Source: Sva-07 sp031398325 (GTDB lineage Bacteria > Actinomycetota > Acidimicrobiia > Acidimicrobiales > Ilumatobacteraceae). Taken from it: a stretch of DNA of 56,665 bases. Positions within the stretch are counted from its first letter, which is position 1; each line of letters starts with the position of its first letter. Below, piece by piece: positions 35,852-44,296 of the stretch. The notes beneath the pieces were generated by a model. It did no database searches. It saw only the letters and a program-made list of their open reading frames with translations, and was not told the origin of the DNA. The position numbers and the translations under genes were made by a program. The DNA lies in contig JANNNB010000069.1 in the NCBI GenBank assembly GCA_031398325.1, positions 1-56,665 of the forward strand. Direction: 5' to 3'.

Positions 35852-37333
35852 TCAGGCCGGCTGGCGGGCCTGCCACCAGTCGAGCAGCCGCTGGCGGATG
35901 ACCTCCTCGCCGAGCAGACCCTCATCGAGCCGCACGTCGAGCAGGAAGTTCATGGCCTCGCCGATCACGCGACCCGGGGCGACACCGAGGATCTCCATCA
36001 CCTCGTTGCCATCGAGTTCGGGGCGAATCGCCGCGAGCTCCTCGGCCGCTCCGAGTTCGGCGATCCGAACCTCCAGGTCGTCCATCCGTCGCGACAGCCG
36101 CGCCGCCTTCTTCTCGTTACGCGTCGTGCAATCGCAGCGAGTCAGCACGTTGAGCTCGGCCAACAGGTCCCCGGCGTCGCGCACGTACCGACGCACGGCC
36201 GCGTCCGACCACCCCATCGCGTAGGTGTGGAAACGCAGATGCAGAGCGACGAGTTCCGAAACCTTGGAGATGTCGTCGTTCGAGTACCGCAGCGCGGTCA
36301 TGCGCTTGCGGGTCATCCGGGCGCCAACCGCATCGTGGTGGTGGAACGTCGTGCCCTTCCCCTCGAGGTACCCGCGGGTGCGCGGCTTGCCGATGTCGTG
36401 GAACAGCGCAGCGAGCCGCGTGATCCGGAAGTCGAAGCCTCGCGTCGAATCCGCCACCTCGTCAGCAGGTTCGCCGGTGGCACCCGCGCCCGGCATCGCC
36501 CGTCTGACGTTCTCCACCACCGCGATCGTGTGGGTGAGCACATCCTTGTGGCGATGGATCGGGTCGTTCTCGAGGCGCATCGCCGGGAGTTCCGGGAGGA
36601 ACTGATCGGCCAGGCCGGTCTCGACCAGGAACCACAGGCCCGCCGACGGGTGATCCACCGTGAGCAACTTGTCGAACTCGTCGCGAATCCGTTCGGGTGA
36701 CACGATCTCGAGCCGCGGGGCCATCGCCACCACCGCGGCAGTGAGCTCCTCGGTCGGTTGCAGCTGATAGCCGGCGATGAAACGTGCGGCCCGCATCATC
36801 CGCAACGGGTCGTCGCCAAAGCTCACCTCGGGCGCCATCGGCGTGCGGAGCGTGCCCGATGCCAGGTCGGCCACCCCACCGAACGGATCGATCAGCTCGG
36901 GCGAACCGGATTCGGACGTGAGTTCGAGCGCCATCGAGTTGACGGTGAAGTCGCGACGTTCCAGGTCGGCTTCGACATGGTCGGCGAACGCGACGTCGGG
37001 CTTGCGCGAGTCGTCGCTGTAGACCTCGGCCCGGAACGTCGTGATCTCGTAGACCCGCGCTGCCCCGGTGTCGGGGTCGATCTTGTGCGCGCCGATCGTG
37101 CCGAATCGCTCGCCCTGGGTCCACAGCGCGTCGGCCCAACCCTCCAGGCACGCCTTGATCTCCTTCGGCCGGGCATCGGTCGTGAGGTCGAGATCGAAAT
37201 CCTCGCGATCGTTGCGAACCAACAGGTCACGCACGGTGCCGCCGACGAGATACAGCCGATGACCGCGCTCGCGGAACCGACCGGCCAGCGGAGCGAGCTC
37301 GTTGAGCACCGGCTCGAACCGTGCGGGCAGCAT
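35852..37333 (-). CDS. cca: CCA tRNA nucleotidyltransferase
   Basis: A 493-residue class II nucleotidyltransferase. The head domain has LYLVGGTVRDLLVRNDREDFDLDLTTDA with the catalytic Asp pair, then RRDFTVNSMAL and DPFGGVADL. The DDPLRMMRAARFIA and PERIRDEF motifs select ATP/CTP. The C-terminal HD domain includes LAALFHDIGKPRTR with the HD dyad and further His residues, typical of the longer actinobacterial enzymes. The start MLPARFEP at 37333 is chosen; the very long upstream frame runs antisense to other genes. It adds or repairs the tRNA CCA end. This gene near oriC is normal in actinobacteria. Confidence 0.93.
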   Translation of the reverse strand: MLPARFEPVLNELAPLAGRFRERGHRLYLVGGTVRDLLVRNDREDFDLDLTTDARPKEIKACLEGWADALWTQGERFGTIGAHKIDPDTGAARVYEITTFRAEVYSDDSRKPDVAFADHVEADLERRDFTVNSMALELTSESGSPELIDPFGGVADLASGTLRTPMAPEVSFGDDPLRMMRAARFIAGYQLQPTEELTAAVVAMAPRLEIVSPERIRDEFDKLLTVDHPSAGLWFLVETGLADQFLPELPAMRLENDPIHRHKDVLTHTIAVVENVRRAMPGAGATGEPADEVADSTRGFDFRITRLAALFHDIGKPRTRGYLEGKGTTFHHHDAVGARMTRKRMTALRYSNDDISKVSELVALHLRFHTYAMGWSDAAVRRYVRDAGDLLAELNVLTRCDCTTRNEKKAARLSRRMDDLEVRIAELGAAEELAAIRPELDGNEVMEILGVAPGRVIGEAMNFLLDVRLDEGLLGEEVIRQRLLDWWQARQPA

Positions 37334-37399
37334 GGCCGTCAAGGCTAGGGGACGGTGAGCGACCGACCCCCGCCCCCGGCCGAACTGCCCCGTCGATCC

Positions 37400-37453
37400 A
37401 CGTTTGTGACAAGAAGTCGGAGGACCGGGTCTCCAACTTCTTGTCGCAAACGT
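37400..37453. repeat. Long inverted repeat in the cca/GNAT divergent gap
   Basis: ACGTTTGTGACAAGAAGT (37400-37417) and ACTTCTTGTCGCAAACGT (37436-37453) pair over 18 bases with one mismatch. The 18 bases between continue the symmetry (GGAG...CTCC), so the whole 54 bases nearly form one hairpin. It sits between divergent starts, where a terminator is not expected; it could be a regulator site, a leader structure or a short mobile repeat. It is less GC-rich than its surroundings. Confidence 0.75.
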
Positions 37454-37510
37454 CGAGTGACGCGGGGTGGCGCAAGTGCGGGAGATGCGGTGACGAGTAC
37501 CGTCGGCGGT

Positions 37511-38242
37511 GTGGACACCACCAGGGTCGAACGCGCGGTACGGGCCCGCATCGGCCGCTGGCCGTACGACCCCGACGTGGCCCATCTGGTGCTCCTCGAC
37601 CACCAGATGGTGCCATCCAGCGCACACGTCGCGAGCTGGATCGAGCAGGCACGCGCGAGCGGGTACCGGGCGATCCGGACCGGGGCGCTCTTTCCGTCGT
37701 CGATCGACGCATTCGTCGATGTGGGGTTCGACACGATCGATCGTCTCGCGCTGTTGCAGACCCGGCTGCGTGAAAGAGATCGTCCCGGTCAGCTCCGTTC
37801 CAAGACGGGTCGGCGCACCCGTCTGCGCCCGTTGCGCTCGCGGCATCTTGCCGCAGCAGCGACGATCGATCGGCGGTCCTTCCCCGCCCCGTGGGGCAAC
37901 GATCGAACCGCCCTCGCCGACATCCTGCACGCCACGCCGGCCTGTCACGCCCGCTCGATCGCCGTGGGTCGCACGATGTCCGGATTCGCCATCACCGGTG
38001 TGGCCGACTGCGTCGGATACCTCCAGCGAGTCGCTGTCGACCCGACCGCCCAGCGGACCGGGCTCGGCCGATCGCTCGTCGCTGATTCTCTCGGCTGGAT
38101 GTACCGCCGCAATGCGACGCGGGCGATGGTCAACACCGCCTTCGACAACCACGCTGCCCTCGCCCTGTACGCATCGTTCGGATTCGAACCGCTCGAGGAG
38201 ACCCTCCTGATCCTCGAACTCGGGCTCGACACGCCGACGTGA
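37511..38242 (+). CDS. GNAT-family N-acetyltransferase, possibly tandem-domain
   Basis: A 243-residue protein; GTG at 37511 is chosen because the more upstream Arg-rich frame looks non-coding. The C-terminal half is a clear GNAT domain: YLQRVAVDPTAQRTGLGRSLVADSL carries the acetyl-CoA pyrophosphate loop, then NTAFDNHAALALYASFGFEPLEE. The N-terminal half ends with SGYRAIRTGALF and FVDVGFDTIDRLALLQTRL, which looks like the end of a degenerate first GNAT fold. Acceptor unknown; RimI-like protein acetylation is one possibility. It ends seven bases before the DUF6049 gene, so it probably heads the 38-48 kb plus-strand cluster. Confidence 0.78.
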   Translation: MDTTRVERAVRARIGRWPYDPDVAHLVLLDHQMVPSSAHVASWIEQARASGYRAIRTGALFPSSIDAFVDVGFDTIDRLALLQTRLRERDRPGQLRSKTGRRTRLRPLRSRHLAAAATIDRRSFPAPWGNDRTALADILHATPACHARSIAVGRTMSGFAITGVADCVGYLQRVAVDPTAQRTGLGRSLVADSLGWMYRRNATRAMVNTAFDNHAALALYASFGFEPLEETLLILELGLDTPT

Positions 38243-38249
38243 CGGTCCC

Positions 38250-40592
38250 GTGATGACGCACCCACGACTTCTGCGACGAGGTGACCGCCCCCGCTCGACA
38301 GCCATCACGCTGGCCCTCGTCGCCACGTTGGTCACCGCGTTCGCGTGCGCGTCGGCCGGCGCGACCAACGTCACCGCAGGCGCCCAGACACGACCTGCCC
38401 AAGTCCAGCCCGGCACGCTCCGCATGGAGCTGATCGACGAGAAGTTCGGATTCGGGCCCGACGAATCACTGCATCTCGTGTACCGGCTCACCGGCGACCT
38501 CGACGGGTTCGGACTGACGCCACCCCCGGAAACCACGCTTCCTGCCACCACCATTCCGGCCACCACGATTCCGCCCGACACTGCTCCGACCAGCGTCTCC
38601 GACCCGCCTCCGATCGACCCCACCACCGGCGTGCCACCGGCCCCGGAAACGACGTCCACGATCACCACCACGACGATCGCACCGATCCCGGTCATCCCCC
38701 TCGCCGTCGAAGTCACGAACTATCCGCCGCTCACCGCTGCGTCCGACATCGGCGACCTCGTCGGTGGCGATGTCGACCGCAACGCCTTTCGAACCGAGTT
38801 GGGCGATGCCGTCGACGGGGTCCAGCTCGCCGATGCCCGCTCCTCGATCGTGGTCGCCGACGACGGCACCGTCACCCTCACCGTTGACGTACCGACCGAT
38901 GTCGCCAACAGCGTCGAGGAACGCCTCAAGTTCGAACGACCCGGCCTCTATCCGATCCGCACCGAGCTCGTCGCCGGTGAGGAGGGGGCCGACACGGTCC
39001 TCGCGACGCATGGCACGATCGTGCAGCGACTCCCCGGCCCCGCCGATCCCCTCGACGTCGCTCCACCGATCAGCCTCACCGTCATGACGGCGATCGCGGC
39101 AGCGGGTTCCGAGACGACCCCGAGCGAGGAGCAGGCGGCGATCGCCGCGTTCGATGCGGCCGTCGACATGGCGTCCACGTTGACCAGCCCCGTGACGCTC
39201 ATGGTCCCGCCACCGATCGTCTCGGCCGCAGCTGACGGACCGGAGAACTCGACCCGCCTCGCGTCTGCCCTCGACGGCGACAGCTTCGTTGCGATGCCCG
39301 CGGTGCCGCTCGACGTCTCATCGGCCGTTGCGGCCGGCAAGCAGGAAGATTTCGCAAGCGATCTGGGTGCCGGCGAAGACATGCTCGCGAGCGCCGTACC
39401 GACCACGCCGACGAGGCGGAACGTCTGGATCGCCACCGACGCCCTCAGCGCAGCCGGCGCCCGAGAGCTGCGCGATCTCGGCTTCCGATACCTCGTGATG
39501 TCCGACGAGCTCTACCGGACCAGCGTCGACGACGACGTTCCCGCCACCGATCTCTTCGTCGAGGTCGTACTTCCCGACGGTGGCACGCTGCCGCTGATCG
39601 TCGTCGATCCACTGTCGCAAGACCTCACGACCGACGCCACCGATGACATCCTCGAATCGTCGACGGCGATCGAATGGGCCGTGACCAACGCGGCCGTGAT
39701 GCTGATCGCACAGGCCGACGATCAGCCACGCCTCGAACGGAGCCGTGTGCTGTCGACACCCGACCTCGGCCCCGCCGACCCACGTCTCCTCGTCGGTCTC
39801 GAGACCCTGCTGCGGACGACACCGAGCATCGAGTTCACCGATGCGTCACTGACCGCCCGGACCGACGTGCAGACGCTGGCCGGCCAGCCGGTGCAGATCG
39901 AATTGCCGCTCGAAGCCGGCCCGTCCCTGACCGCTCGCGTCGAGTTGCTCGACTCGACGGCACTCAGCGCTGCGAGCGCCGGTTCGATGCTCCCACCCGA
40001 CGACCCCCGGCCCACGACCTGGGCCACTGCGCTCGAGGCGATGATCTCGACCGCCGTGAGCGACACCGAGGCAGCAGCCGTCACATCGGGGATCCAATCG
40101 GAGGCTGACGCGATACGCGGCTCCGTCGTTCCGCCCGCGCCGTTCTCGTTCACCTTGACCGGGCGCTCCGGGGTGATCGAACTCCAGGTCACCAACACCT
40201 CCGATGACCCGCTCACCGTGATCCTGCGCTCCTCCTCGCCCAAGGTCTCGTTCCCGGACTCCACCGAGCCCACCGTCGGTCCGGCCTCGTCGGATGCCGG
40301 CGACCACATCGTCACCCTGCGGCCGAACGACGAGACCGCGGTCGTCATCCCTGTTCGGGCGAAGTCGAACGGGACGTCACCGATCACCGTCCAGATGCTC
40401 ACCCCGGCCGGTGAGGAGATCGGCCAGCCGGTGACGCTCACCGCGACCGTCACGGCATTCACGGGCCTCGGCCAGGTGCTGACCGCCGGGCTCGTGCTGG
40501 TCCTGCTCACGTGGTGGGCGACCCACTGGCGCAGCCGTCGTCGGGCCGCGCTCCTCGAGGTGCGCGAACGCCACCCCAGCGGGTCACAGTAA
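38250..40592 (+). CDS. DUF6049-like secreted membrane-anchored protein
   Basis: A 780-residue protein starting GTG-ATG. A signal peptide (ITLALVATLVTAFACASAGA) leads to a large extracellular region and a single C-terminal helix (LGQVLTAGLVLVLLTWWATHW) followed by a basic tail. A Pro/Thr-rich linker lies at ~90-150. The FVAMPAVPLDVSSAVAAGKQEDFASDL and ALSAAGARELRDLGFRYLVMS segments resemble the large extracellular part of Rv3909, the mycobacterial gene just upstream of mviN/murJ. By analogy it may act with the cell-wall lipid II machinery; the molecular function is unknown. It lies 7 bases after the GNAT gene. Confidence 0.75.
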   Translation: MMTHPRLLRRGDRPRSTAITLALVATLVTAFACASAGATNVTAGAQTRPAQVQPGTLRMELIDEKFGFGPDESLHLVYRLTGDLDGFGLTPPPETTLPATTIPATTIPPDTAPTSVSDPPPIDPTTGVPPAPETTSTITTTTIAPIPVIPLAVEVTNYPPLTAASDIGDLVGGDVDRNAFRTELGDAVDGVQLADARSSIVVADDGTVTLTVDVPTDVANSVEERLKFERPGLYPIRTELVAGEEGADTVLATHGTIVQRLPGPADPLDVAPPISLTVMTAIAAAGSETTPSEEQAAIAAFDAAVDMASTLTSPVTLMVPPPIVSAAADGPENSTRLASALDGDSFVAMPAVPLDVSSAVAAGKQEDFASDLGAGEDMLASAVPTTPTRRNVWIATDALSAAGARELRDLGFRYLVMSDELYRTSVDDDVPATDLFVEVVLPDGGTLPLIVVDPLSQDLTTDATDDILESSTAIEWAVTNAAVMLIAQADDQPRLERSRVLSTPDLGPADPRLLVGLETLLRTTPSIEFTDASLTARTDVQTLAGQPVQIELPLEAGPSLTARVELLDSTALSAASAGSMLPPDDPRPTTWATALEAMISTAVSDTEAAAVTSGIQSEADAIRGSVVPPAPFSFTLTGRSGVIELQVTNTSDDPLTVILRSSSPKVSFPDSTEPTVGPASSDAGDHIVTLRPNDETAVVIPVRAKSNGTSPITVQMLTPAGEEIGQPVTLTATVTAFTGLGQVLTAGLVLVLLTWWATHWRSRRRAALLEVRERHPSGSQ

Positions 40593-40604
40593 GCTCGACC
40601 CCCT

Positions 40605-41492
40605 GTGAATTCACCGTCCACCGGGTTCCCGCCCGTCCGCATCGTCACGGACAGCTCCTCCGATCTCCCTGCATCGATGGCCGATGAACTCGGCATCACG
40701 ATCGTGCCGCTCACCATCCGCTTCGGCGACGACGAGTTCGTCGACCGCGAAGAGCTGTCGAACGCGGAGTTCTGGTCGCGGTGCGTGAACTCGTCGAAGC
40801 TGCCCGAAACCGCTGCCCCTGCCCCCGGCCAGTTCGAGACGCAATACCGTCGCCTCGCCGCCGAAGGTGCCACCGGCATCGTGGTCGTCTCGCTCTCCGG
40901 TGCCCTCTCGGCCACCATGCAGAGTGCCCAGCTCGCAGCCCGGTCCGTACTGGCCGACAGCACGAGCGAACTGGACATCCGGGTGCTCGACAGCCGCAGC
41001 ATCACGCTCGGGCTCGGCACGATCGCCCTCGCGAGCGCCCGCCTCGCCCGCGATGGTGCGTCGATCGACGAGGTCGAGGCGGCAGCGATCGATCTGATCG
41101 ATCGCACCAGGGTCTTCGGTGCCCTCGACACCCTGGAGAACCTGAAGAAGGGCGGCCGCATCGGGAACGCGAAGGCGCTCCTCGCCACCGCGCTGTCGAT
41201 CAAGCCGATCATCGAGGTCACCGGAGGCGTCGTCGAGCAGGGCGGCAAGCAGCGCACCCGGTCGAAGGCACTGAGCTTCCTCGTCGACAAGGTGAAGAGC
41301 TACGACGGCGCCATCGAGAACCTCGCCGTGCTCCACGCCGATTGCAGCGATGTCGACGAGTTCGTCGAGATGCTGCGGCCGTACGCTCCAGGTGAGATCG
41401 TCGTCGGCGAGATCGGACCCGTCATCGGCACGCACGGCGGACGCGGCACCATCGGGGTCGCGTTCCAAGTCGTGAGCGCCGATCAACCCTGA
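40605..41492 (+). CDS. DegV-family fatty-acid-binding protein
   Basis: A 295-residue DegV protein with a GTG start. VRIVTDSSSDLPASMADELGI at the start, VSLSGALSATMQSAQLA, the LENLKKGGRIGNAKALLATALSIKPI core and GPVIGTHGGRGTIGVAF at the end are diagnostic. DegV proteins bind a fatty acid and, in Firmicutes, hand it to fatty acid kinase. No FakA-like kinase is adjacent. It starts 12 bases after the DUF6049 gene and ends before a hairpin at 41510-41534. Confidence 0.92.
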   Translation: MNSPSTGFPPVRIVTDSSSDLPASMADELGITIVPLTIRFGDDEFVDREELSNAEFWSRCVNSSKLPETAAPAPGQFETQYRRLAAEGATGIVVVSLSGALSATMQSAQLAARSVLADSTSELDIRVLDSRSITLGLGTIALASARLARDGASIDEVEAAAIDLIDRTRVFGALDTLENLKKGGRIGNAKALLATALSIKPIIEVTGGVVEQGGKQRTRSKALSFLVDKVKSYDGAIENLAVLHADCSDVDEFVEMLRPYAPGEIVVGEIGPVIGTHGGRGTIGVAFQVVSADQP

Positions 41493-41509
41493 CGCCGCCG
41501 GCCGAGCGA

Positions 41510-41534
41510 ACGCCGGCAACGCCGTCGCCGGCGT
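41510..41534. terminator. Hairpin between degV and the kinase gene
   Basis: ACGCCGGC (41510-41517) and GCCGGCGT (41527-41534) are perfect 8-base arms with a 9-base loop. It probably ends the GNAT-DUF6049-degV transcript, giving the kinase gene its own promoter in the remaining ~80 bases. A second dyad TGCCC/GGGCA lies at 41571-41585. Confidence 0.55.
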
Positions 41535-41616
41535 GGTGACCGGTGTGCGCGACGCGATCGTTCCTTCATTGCCCTGACCGGGCAGCGTCACCCCACTAGC
41601 GTTCCAGCACAGCGTC

Positions 41617-43527
41617 ATGTCCCCTGCGGCCCCTCCTCCGACTCCCACCGTGATCGCCCGGCGATACGAGCTGCAGCGTCAGCTCGCGCAAGGCGGCATG
41701 GCCGAGGTGTGGCTGGCCGTCGACCTCACCCTCGACCGCAAGGTCGCGGTGAAGTGGCTCAAGCCGACACTCGCCTCCGATGCAGTCGTCGCAGAACGGT
41801 TCCGCCGCGAGGCGATCGCCGCCGCGAGCCTCAACCACCCGAACATCGTGGCGGTCCACGACGTGTTCGAACAGGACGGCCGCCAAGCGGTGGTGATGCA
41901 GCTCGTCGAGGGCAAGAGTCTGCGCCAGCTGCTCGACACCCAGAAGCGGCTCAGTCCGGAACTCACGTGTCACATCGGGACCTGCGTCGCACTGGCGCTC
42001 GACCACGCACACGAGGCCGGCTTCGTCCACCGTGATGTCAAGCCCGGCAACATCATGATCACCTCCGACGGTCGGGTCCTGCTCACCGACTTCGGCATCG
42101 CCAAGGGCCTGCAGTCAGCCGATGCCGACCTCACGAGCGACAACATCATGATGGGTACGGCCAAGTACCTCTCACCCGAGCAGGTCCGCGGCAAGAAGCT
42201 CGATGGTCGAGCCGACCTCTACTCCCTCGGTCTCGTGCTGTACGAGTGCCTGGCCGGCCGCGTGCCGTTCCTCGGCGAAACCGATGCCGACACGGCGCTC
42301 GCACGCCTGCAGCGCGACCCCACCGATCTCGCCCGGCTCCGGGCCACCCTGCCGACCGCACTCGTCACCGTGATCCACCAGCTGCTCGCGCGCAACCCGG
42401 CGAGCCGGCCCGCCACGGGAGCCGACCTCGTCGAGGCATTGCGAGAGGCGGCCAAGGAGGGCCCGCCGGTCATCGATCCCACCACGCACACCACCGCCGA
42501 CCGATCGCCGATCCTGCCGTTCAGCACGAAGCGTTTCCGTCGTGCACCGTCCGACGAGCTCCCTCGGCCGGCCGACGTGCGGCCACCGGTCGAGAAGTCA
42601 TCACGTCATCGCACCGCGCCGCCCGTGCCGTCACCCGGGTCGGCGCGAGGGAGTGGGCGGGATGACATGTCCGGCGGCCCGGTGAGCCCCATGGTCGGCG
42701 CGATCCCCGGCGAGCCGTCACGCTCCGGAGCGGTTCCCGTCCAGCCCGTCCAGGCGCGATCGTCCGTGCCGAGCGCCGCCCGAGCGACCAACCCCGACAC
42801 GTCGATCACCACCCAACAGCCCGTCGCGAGGCCATCCACACCGGCGCGCACGGCGACTCGTTCCCACACACCGCCGACCGGGAACCAGCGCGTCGACCCA
42901 GCGACCGCGCACGGCATGTCGAACAGTTGGAAGCCGAGCATGGCGGTCGTTGCCGTGTTGCTCGTCGTGGCCTTGATCGTCGGGGGTCTGCTCTGGTTCA
43001 ACCTCCAGTACGGGGGCGGCGATGTGGTCCCGACCACCACGGGTCTGCCCGGCACCGATGCTGCGATCGACCCGGCCACTGGCGCCCCCATGGATGCGGC
43101 CGCCAGCGACACCACGGTCGCCCCCGTCGCAGAACCTGCGCCGACCGGACCAGCGACCATCACCGCGATCAACACCTTCGACCCCGACGGCGACGGCCAG
43201 GAGAACGACGAAAGCGCCGCGCTGGCCGGTCCCGACGGCGACCCGACCACGTCGTGGTCGACCGAGTGCTACTCGTCGCAGTACATGGGTGCGAAGCGCG
43301 GGGTCGGCCTCGTCGTGTCGTTCGACCAGCCGATCCAGCAGGCGCTGTCCGTCGATGTGGTCAACGCGCCGTACCAGTTGCGATTCTTCGCCTCCGACGC
43401 TGCGGTGGCACCGGCCGACCTCGACCAGTGGGGTCCCGAGCTCGGCGTGAAGGCGTTCGACTCGGAGCCTGACACGGTCACCTCGCCATCCCGGCCGTGC
43501 CTGCGATACACATGCTCGTGCTCCTGA
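41617..43527 (+). CDS. Membrane Ser/Thr protein kinase with extracellular jelly-roll-like domain; C-terminus frameshifted
   Basis: A 636-codon frame. The kinase domain (~15-280) is fully equipped: Gly loop AQGGMAEVW, K46 in VAVKWLK, HRDVKPGN at 138-145, DFG at 158-160, and GTAKYLSPEQ. A Pro/Ser/Thr-rich linker, one helix (~442-463, MAVVAVLLVVALIVGGLLWF) and an extracellular domain follow, starting ITAINTFDPDGDGQENDESAAL. This matches the pseudokinase-helix-extracellular part of mycobacterial MviN (Rv3910), but here the kinase looks active and no MurJ transporter domain is attached. The frame ends as CLRYTCSCS, but frame 0 from ~43483 continues HMLVLLNELGPDD to a stop at 43607, restoring the family ending. 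One base seems missing between 43482 and 43483. Confidence 0.88.
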   Translation: MSPAAPPPTPTVIARRYELQRQLAQGGMAEVWLAVDLTLDRKVAVKWLKPTLASDAVVAERFRREAIAAASLNHPNIVAVHDVFEQDGRQAVVMQLVEGKSLRQLLDTQKRLSPELTCHIGTCVALALDHAHEAGFVHRDVKPGNIMITSDGRVLLTDFGIAKGLQSADADLTSDNIMMGTAKYLSPEQVRGKKLDGRADLYSLGLVLYECLAGRVPFLGETDADTALARLQRDPTDLARLRATLPTALVTVIHQLLARNPASRPATGADLVEALREAAKEGPPVIDPTTHTTADRSPILPFSTKRFRRAPSDELPRPADVRPPVEKSSRHRTAPPVPSPGSARGSGRDDMSGGPVSPMVGAIPGEPSRSGAVPVQPVQARSSVPSAARATNPDTSITTQQPVARPSTPARTATRSHTPPTGNQRVDPATAHGMSNSWKPSMAVVAVLLVVALIVGGLLWFNLQYGGGDVVPTTTGLPGTDAAIDPATGAPMDAAASDTTVAPVAEPAPTGPATITAINTFDPDGDGQENDESAALAGPDGDPTTSWSTECYSSQYMGAKRGVGLVVSFDQPIQQALSVDVVNAPYQLRFFASDAAVAPADLDQWGPELGVKAFDSEPDTVTSPSRPCLRYTCSCS

Positions 43528-43549
43528 ACGAACTCGGCCCCGACGATGC

Positions 43550-44296
43550 GTGCAGCGATACGAACCCGTATCGCGGACGACTCGGCGAGATCACGCTCGT
43601 CGGCTGACACCCTTCGTTACGCTCCGCTCCATCGCCCGACTCGACGACGCCCAGCTGGTCACGGCCGCGCAAACCGGTGACCGCGGCGCGCTCGATCAGC
43701 TTCTTCGCCGCCACTACGACCGGGTCCATTCCGTGTGCCGGCGCATCACCGGCTCTGCGAGCGATGCCGACGATGCGTGTCAGGAGGCGCTCATCAAGAT
43801 CGTCCGCAACTTGCCACGGTTCGATGGACGGTCCGCATTCGGGACCTGGGCCTACCGCATCGCCACGAACGCTGCCCTCGACGAGCTGCGGAAACGTCAG
43901 CGTCGGCCCATGCTCCACATCGCCGACGACCGCGAACACGAGGTCATCGATCAGGCGGCCAGCGCCCAGGGCGACCGCGTCGACGATCAGCTTGCGATCG
44001 ACGCCGCCCTCGACGAACTGAGCGACGACTTTCGCGTGGTCGTCGTCCTGCGTGACGTGATCGACCTCGACTACCAGGACATCGCCGACGTACTCGACAT
44101 CCCGCTCGGCACGGTGAAGTCGCGGATCGCGCGGGCACGCGCACAGTTGGCCGACTCGATGAGACTCGACCTGTTGCCTCCACTCGCGACCCCGCCGAGC
44201 GCCGACGTCGAGCAGCACGGGCCCGATGCTCCCGGATTTCCGGACGGCTCGGGGAACTTCGACGGCGACCTGGAGCGTCCAAGAGAACCGGAATGA
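43550..44296 (+). CDS. ECF-type RNA polymerase sigma factor (SigM-like)
   Basis: A 248-residue frame with the only available start a GTG at 43550, which overlaps the restored kinase ending by 58 bases. Recognisable sequence begins at RLDDAQLVTAAQTGDRGALDQLLRRHYDRVHSVCRRITG (region 2.1), DADDACQEALIKIVRNLPRFDGRSAFGTWAYRIATNAALDELRKRQRRP (2.2-2.4) and, after a linker, ALDELSDDFRVVVVLRDVIDLDYQDIADVLDIPLGTVKSRIARARAQL (region 4). Position between the MviN-like kinase and the anti-sigma matches SigM of mycobacteria, which controls cell-surface genes. The ATG of the anti-sigma overlaps its stop. Confidence 0.9.
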   Translation: MQRYEPVSRTTRRDHARRLTPFVTLRSIARLDDAQLVTAAQTGDRGALDQLLRRHYDRVHSVCRRITGSASDADDACQEALIKIVRNLPRFDGRSAFGTWAYRIATNAALDELRKRQRRPMLHIADDREHEVIDQAASAQGDRVDDQLAIDAALDELSDDFRVVVVLRDVIDLDYQDIADVLDIPLGTVKSRIARARAQLADSMRLDLLPPLATPPSADVEQHGPDAPGFPDGSGNFDGDLERPREPE

